From positions 1 through 22,420 of the forward strand of contig JAOULM010000008.1 in the NCBI GenBank assembly GCA_029882015.1: DNA of 22,420 nucleotides, read 5' to 3'. The position numbers and the translations under genes are program-made. Under the pieces are notes generated by a model. It was not told the origin of the DNA. It was given only the letters and a program-made list of their open reading frames with translations, and ran no database searches. This DNA is from Candidatus Nomurabacteria bacterium (GTDB taxonomy: Bacteria > Patescibacteriota > Minisyncoccia > Phycocordibacterales > UBA1006). Below, one piece after another: positions 21,082 through 22,420 of this stretch (the stretch's first letter is position 1; the number at the start of each line of letters is the position of its first letter).

Positions 21082-21558
21082 ATGAAAATTTTAGCTATAG
21101 ACCCTGGATATGAACGCGTTGGAATCGCGGTTATTGACAAGTCTGATTCAGGCCGCGAGGTTTTGCTGTTTTCCGAATGTTTCAAAACATCTGCAAAACT
21201 GGATTTCCCCGATCGCCTGAAATTAATCGGTGACGAGGTTGACCGAGTAATCTTGGAACACAATCCAGAACTGCTAGCTATCGAGGCATTGTTTTTTGCG
21301 CGCAACACAACAACCGCGCTGTCAGTTGCCGAAGCCAAGGGGGTCATAACAGTAGTCGCTAAAAATCATGGACTGGATGTTATGGAATTAAAACCAAACG
21401 AAATCAAAGTCGCCGTCACCGGTTACGGCAAAGCCACCAAACATGACATCGCCAATATGGTCCCCAAATTAATCGATGCAGACCTGACAGGAAAAATCGA
21501 TGATGAAATCGACGCCATCGCCATCGGCCTGTCAGCAAGTGCGATTTATAGAAAATAA
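21082..21558 (+). CDS. ruvC: Holliday-junction resolvase RuvC
   Basis: RuvC cuts Holliday junctions symmetrically after RuvAB branch migration. 158 residues, normal for the family. The RNase H-like catalytic acids are visible: D7 in AIDPGYERVG, E68 in AIEALFF, and D141 and D144 in DDEIDAIAIG. FARNTTTALSVAEAKG and KPNEIKVAVTGYGKATK are conserved RuvC blocks. It has its own promoter immediately after the yebC terminator. Confidence 0.97.
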   Translation: MKILAIDPGYERVGIAVIDKSDSGREVLLFSECFKTSAKLDFPDRLKLIGDEVDRVILEHNPELLAIEALFFARNTTTALSVAEAKGVITVVAKNHGLDVMELKPNEIKVAVTGYGKATKHDIANMVPKLIDADLTGKIDDEIDAIAIGLSASAIYRK

Positions 21559-21567
21559 AAAAGACAT

Positions 21568-21599
21568 AAAAATCCAACGGCTCACGCGTGAGCCGTTGG
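21568..21599 (-). terminator. Terminator of the downstream membrane-protein gene
   Basis: A perfect 26-nt palindrome CCAACGGCTCAC-GC-GTGAGCCGTTGG (21574-21599). On the minus strand it is followed by ATTTTTATG and a later T-run. A second, weaker stem TAAGCCC/GGGCTTA (21610-21616 with 21642-21648) lies between it and the gene. It may also stop ruvC transcripts, although the T-run is on the minus-strand side. Confidence 0.7.
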
Positions 21600-21660
21600 G
21601 AATAAAAGCTAAGCCCCCTTTTTATTATTATTCTAACCCTAGGGCTTAAAATAATATCTT

Positions 21661-22329
21661 TTATTTTCTTAACCTTTCAAGGGCTAAGTCCACCGCTCTG
21701 AGCCTTAGCTTTGTCAATGTATTAATACCAAGGACGTCTCTAATTTTTTCAATAACCATATCAATACTCACTTCTGCCTCTTCTTCTGTTAGCGCCTCAT
21801 CGTGCCCCAACACCAAACCAAAAGACTTGTAGACTTTTTCTACAACCCTTGCTCTTTTTTCCCCGATAGGTAGCGCTCCTGAATTAAGTAAACCTTCTTT
21901 TGCTCCCATTTCTATTAAAACCCCTTCAAATGGTTTTAGACCTCTCTCAATATCTTTAGTAAGCCAAGGGGAATGTCTTTGTCTTATATTCACAAGATCA
22001 CGACCTATTTCTATTGATTTTTTTGTCGGCCCGACACGAAACAATTCTTGACGTGCCTTCTCTATTCTTTCTATATACTCTTCACAAAACTTGACGTGCT
22101 TATTATATGCAACTTCAGCCATATGTGATGCTGTTCCTAGGATAAAATCCTGCTGTTTATTTTGAAGCATCTCATCTTTCCAAGACTTATATAAAACAAG
22201 AATAATAGAAATTATACCAGGAACAGTGGCAATGTTTTTAATAATAGCACTAACTGGTAAATAATAAGCGGCTAAAAAAGAGGCACTCATGATAACTATA
22301 TAAAGTATATATACTAAAAGTTTTTTCAT
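21661..22329 (-). CDS. Two-helix membrane protein of unknown function
   Basis: 222 residues. Two hydrophobic segments at about 5-24 and 28-48 form an N-terminal hairpin, followed by about 170 mostly helical, charged residues (ASHMAEVAYNKHVKFCEEYIERI; LFRVGPTKKSIEIG; SPWLTKDIERGLKPFEGVLIEMGA; EEEAEVSIDMVIEKIRDVLGI), probably cytoplasmic. I think I have seen the SHMAxxAxxKHVxFCEEY and LFRxGPT pattern in scattered hypothetical proteins of Proteobacteria, which would fit lateral transfer, but I cannot confirm that or name a family. It has a weak -10 (TATTAC) 5 nt before the ATG and a strong terminator downstream. Confidence 0.75.
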   Translation of the reverse strand: MKKLLVYILYIVIMSASFLAAYYLPVSAIIKNIATVPGIISIILVLYKSWKDEMLQNKQQDFILGTASHMAEVAYNKHVKFCEEYIERIEKARQELFRVGPTKKSIEIGRDLVNIRQRHSPWLTKDIERGLKPFEGVLIEMGAKEGLLNSGALPIGEKRARVVEKVYKSFGLVLGHDEALTEEEAEVSIDMVIEKIRDVLGINTLTKLRLRAVDLALERLRK

Positions 22330-22342
22330 AAAAAGTAATACT

Positions 22343-22420
22343 GTGAGTAGAGGGATTCGGTCAGGAATATTTTCTTGCAGAAAATTTCACGACCCTGACT
22401 CGGTCTCTGTTCGCCAAGCT
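22343..22420. repeat. Second copy of the tRNA-end/palindrome element (runs off the edge)
   Basis: GTGAGTAGAGGGATTCG (22343-22359) reads, on the minus strand, as the end of a tRNA T-arm plus acceptor arm. It runs straight into a 36-nt imperfect palindrome (22359-22394, GGTCAGG...ACGACC) that matches the one at 3521-3556 at most positions, including ATATTTTCTT and CAGAAAATTTC. Similarity continues weakly beyond the palindrome to the window edge. Confidence 0.65.

Overview
The window reads as a chromosomal piece of a Patescibacteria (Candidate Phyla Radiation) bacterium. Evidence: very compact gene packing; no Shine-Dalgarno motif before any start I examined; shortened housekeeping proteins (a 301-residue RF2, a 171-residue YebC, a LigA without its zinc-finger cysteines); an indirect Gln/Asn-tRNA pathway (gatC, gatA); a type IV pilus locus; and a large surface protein with a C-terminal module I recall from this radiation. 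UGA is a normal stop here (ligA ends in TGA and RF2 is encoded), which argues against the UGA-recoded Gracilibacteria/Absconditabacteria. The lineage call is inferred from style, not from a marker phylogeny.

Layout. 1-2391, minus strand: ftsE-ftsX-pyrG, with pyrG cut by the left edge. 2401-4027, minus strand: initiator tRNA-fMet, tRNA-Met(CAT), tRNA-Asp(GTC) and tRNA-Thr(GGT), with prfB starting 4 nt after the CCA end of tRNA-Thr; a 170-bp insert with att-like tRNA-end repeats lies between tRNA-Asp and tRNA-Thr. 4069-6459, minus strand: gatC, gatA and a membrane protein with a HEPN-like R-x4-H motif. 6540-9764, plus strand: a 1074-residue exported NHL-propeller protein. 9778-11841, minus strand: ligA. 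11891-16113, minus strand: two pilins, the prepilin peptidase and four minor pilins; 16234-18360, plus strand: the divergent assembly ATPase pilB. 18361-19490: a gene-poor stretch of palindromic repeats, one very small membrane protein and two probable non-coding RNAs on the minus strand. 19494-21558, plus strand: ruvB, yebC, ruvC. 21661-22329, minus strand: an unrecognised two-helix membrane protein, followed at the right edge by a second copy of the tRNA-end/palindrome element.

How it works together. The pilus block supplies pilins, their processing enzyme and the extension motor; PilC, PilT and PilM/N/O are not here. ruvB and ruvC form the Holliday-junction module with yebC between them; ruvA is not seen. 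The most general signal is regulatory: about twelve genes have a -10 hexamer ending only 6-9 nt before the ATG, so transcription should begin at or next to the start codon, giving leaderless mRNAs. In at least two places a terminator is fused directly to the next gene's promoter.

The items most worth following are the leaderless promoter architecture, the tRNA-end/palindrome element (which predicts a tRNA just past the right edge), the strong-promoter structured RNA at 18873-19148, the PilB C-terminal duplication, and the palindromic repeat inserted in frame in ligA.
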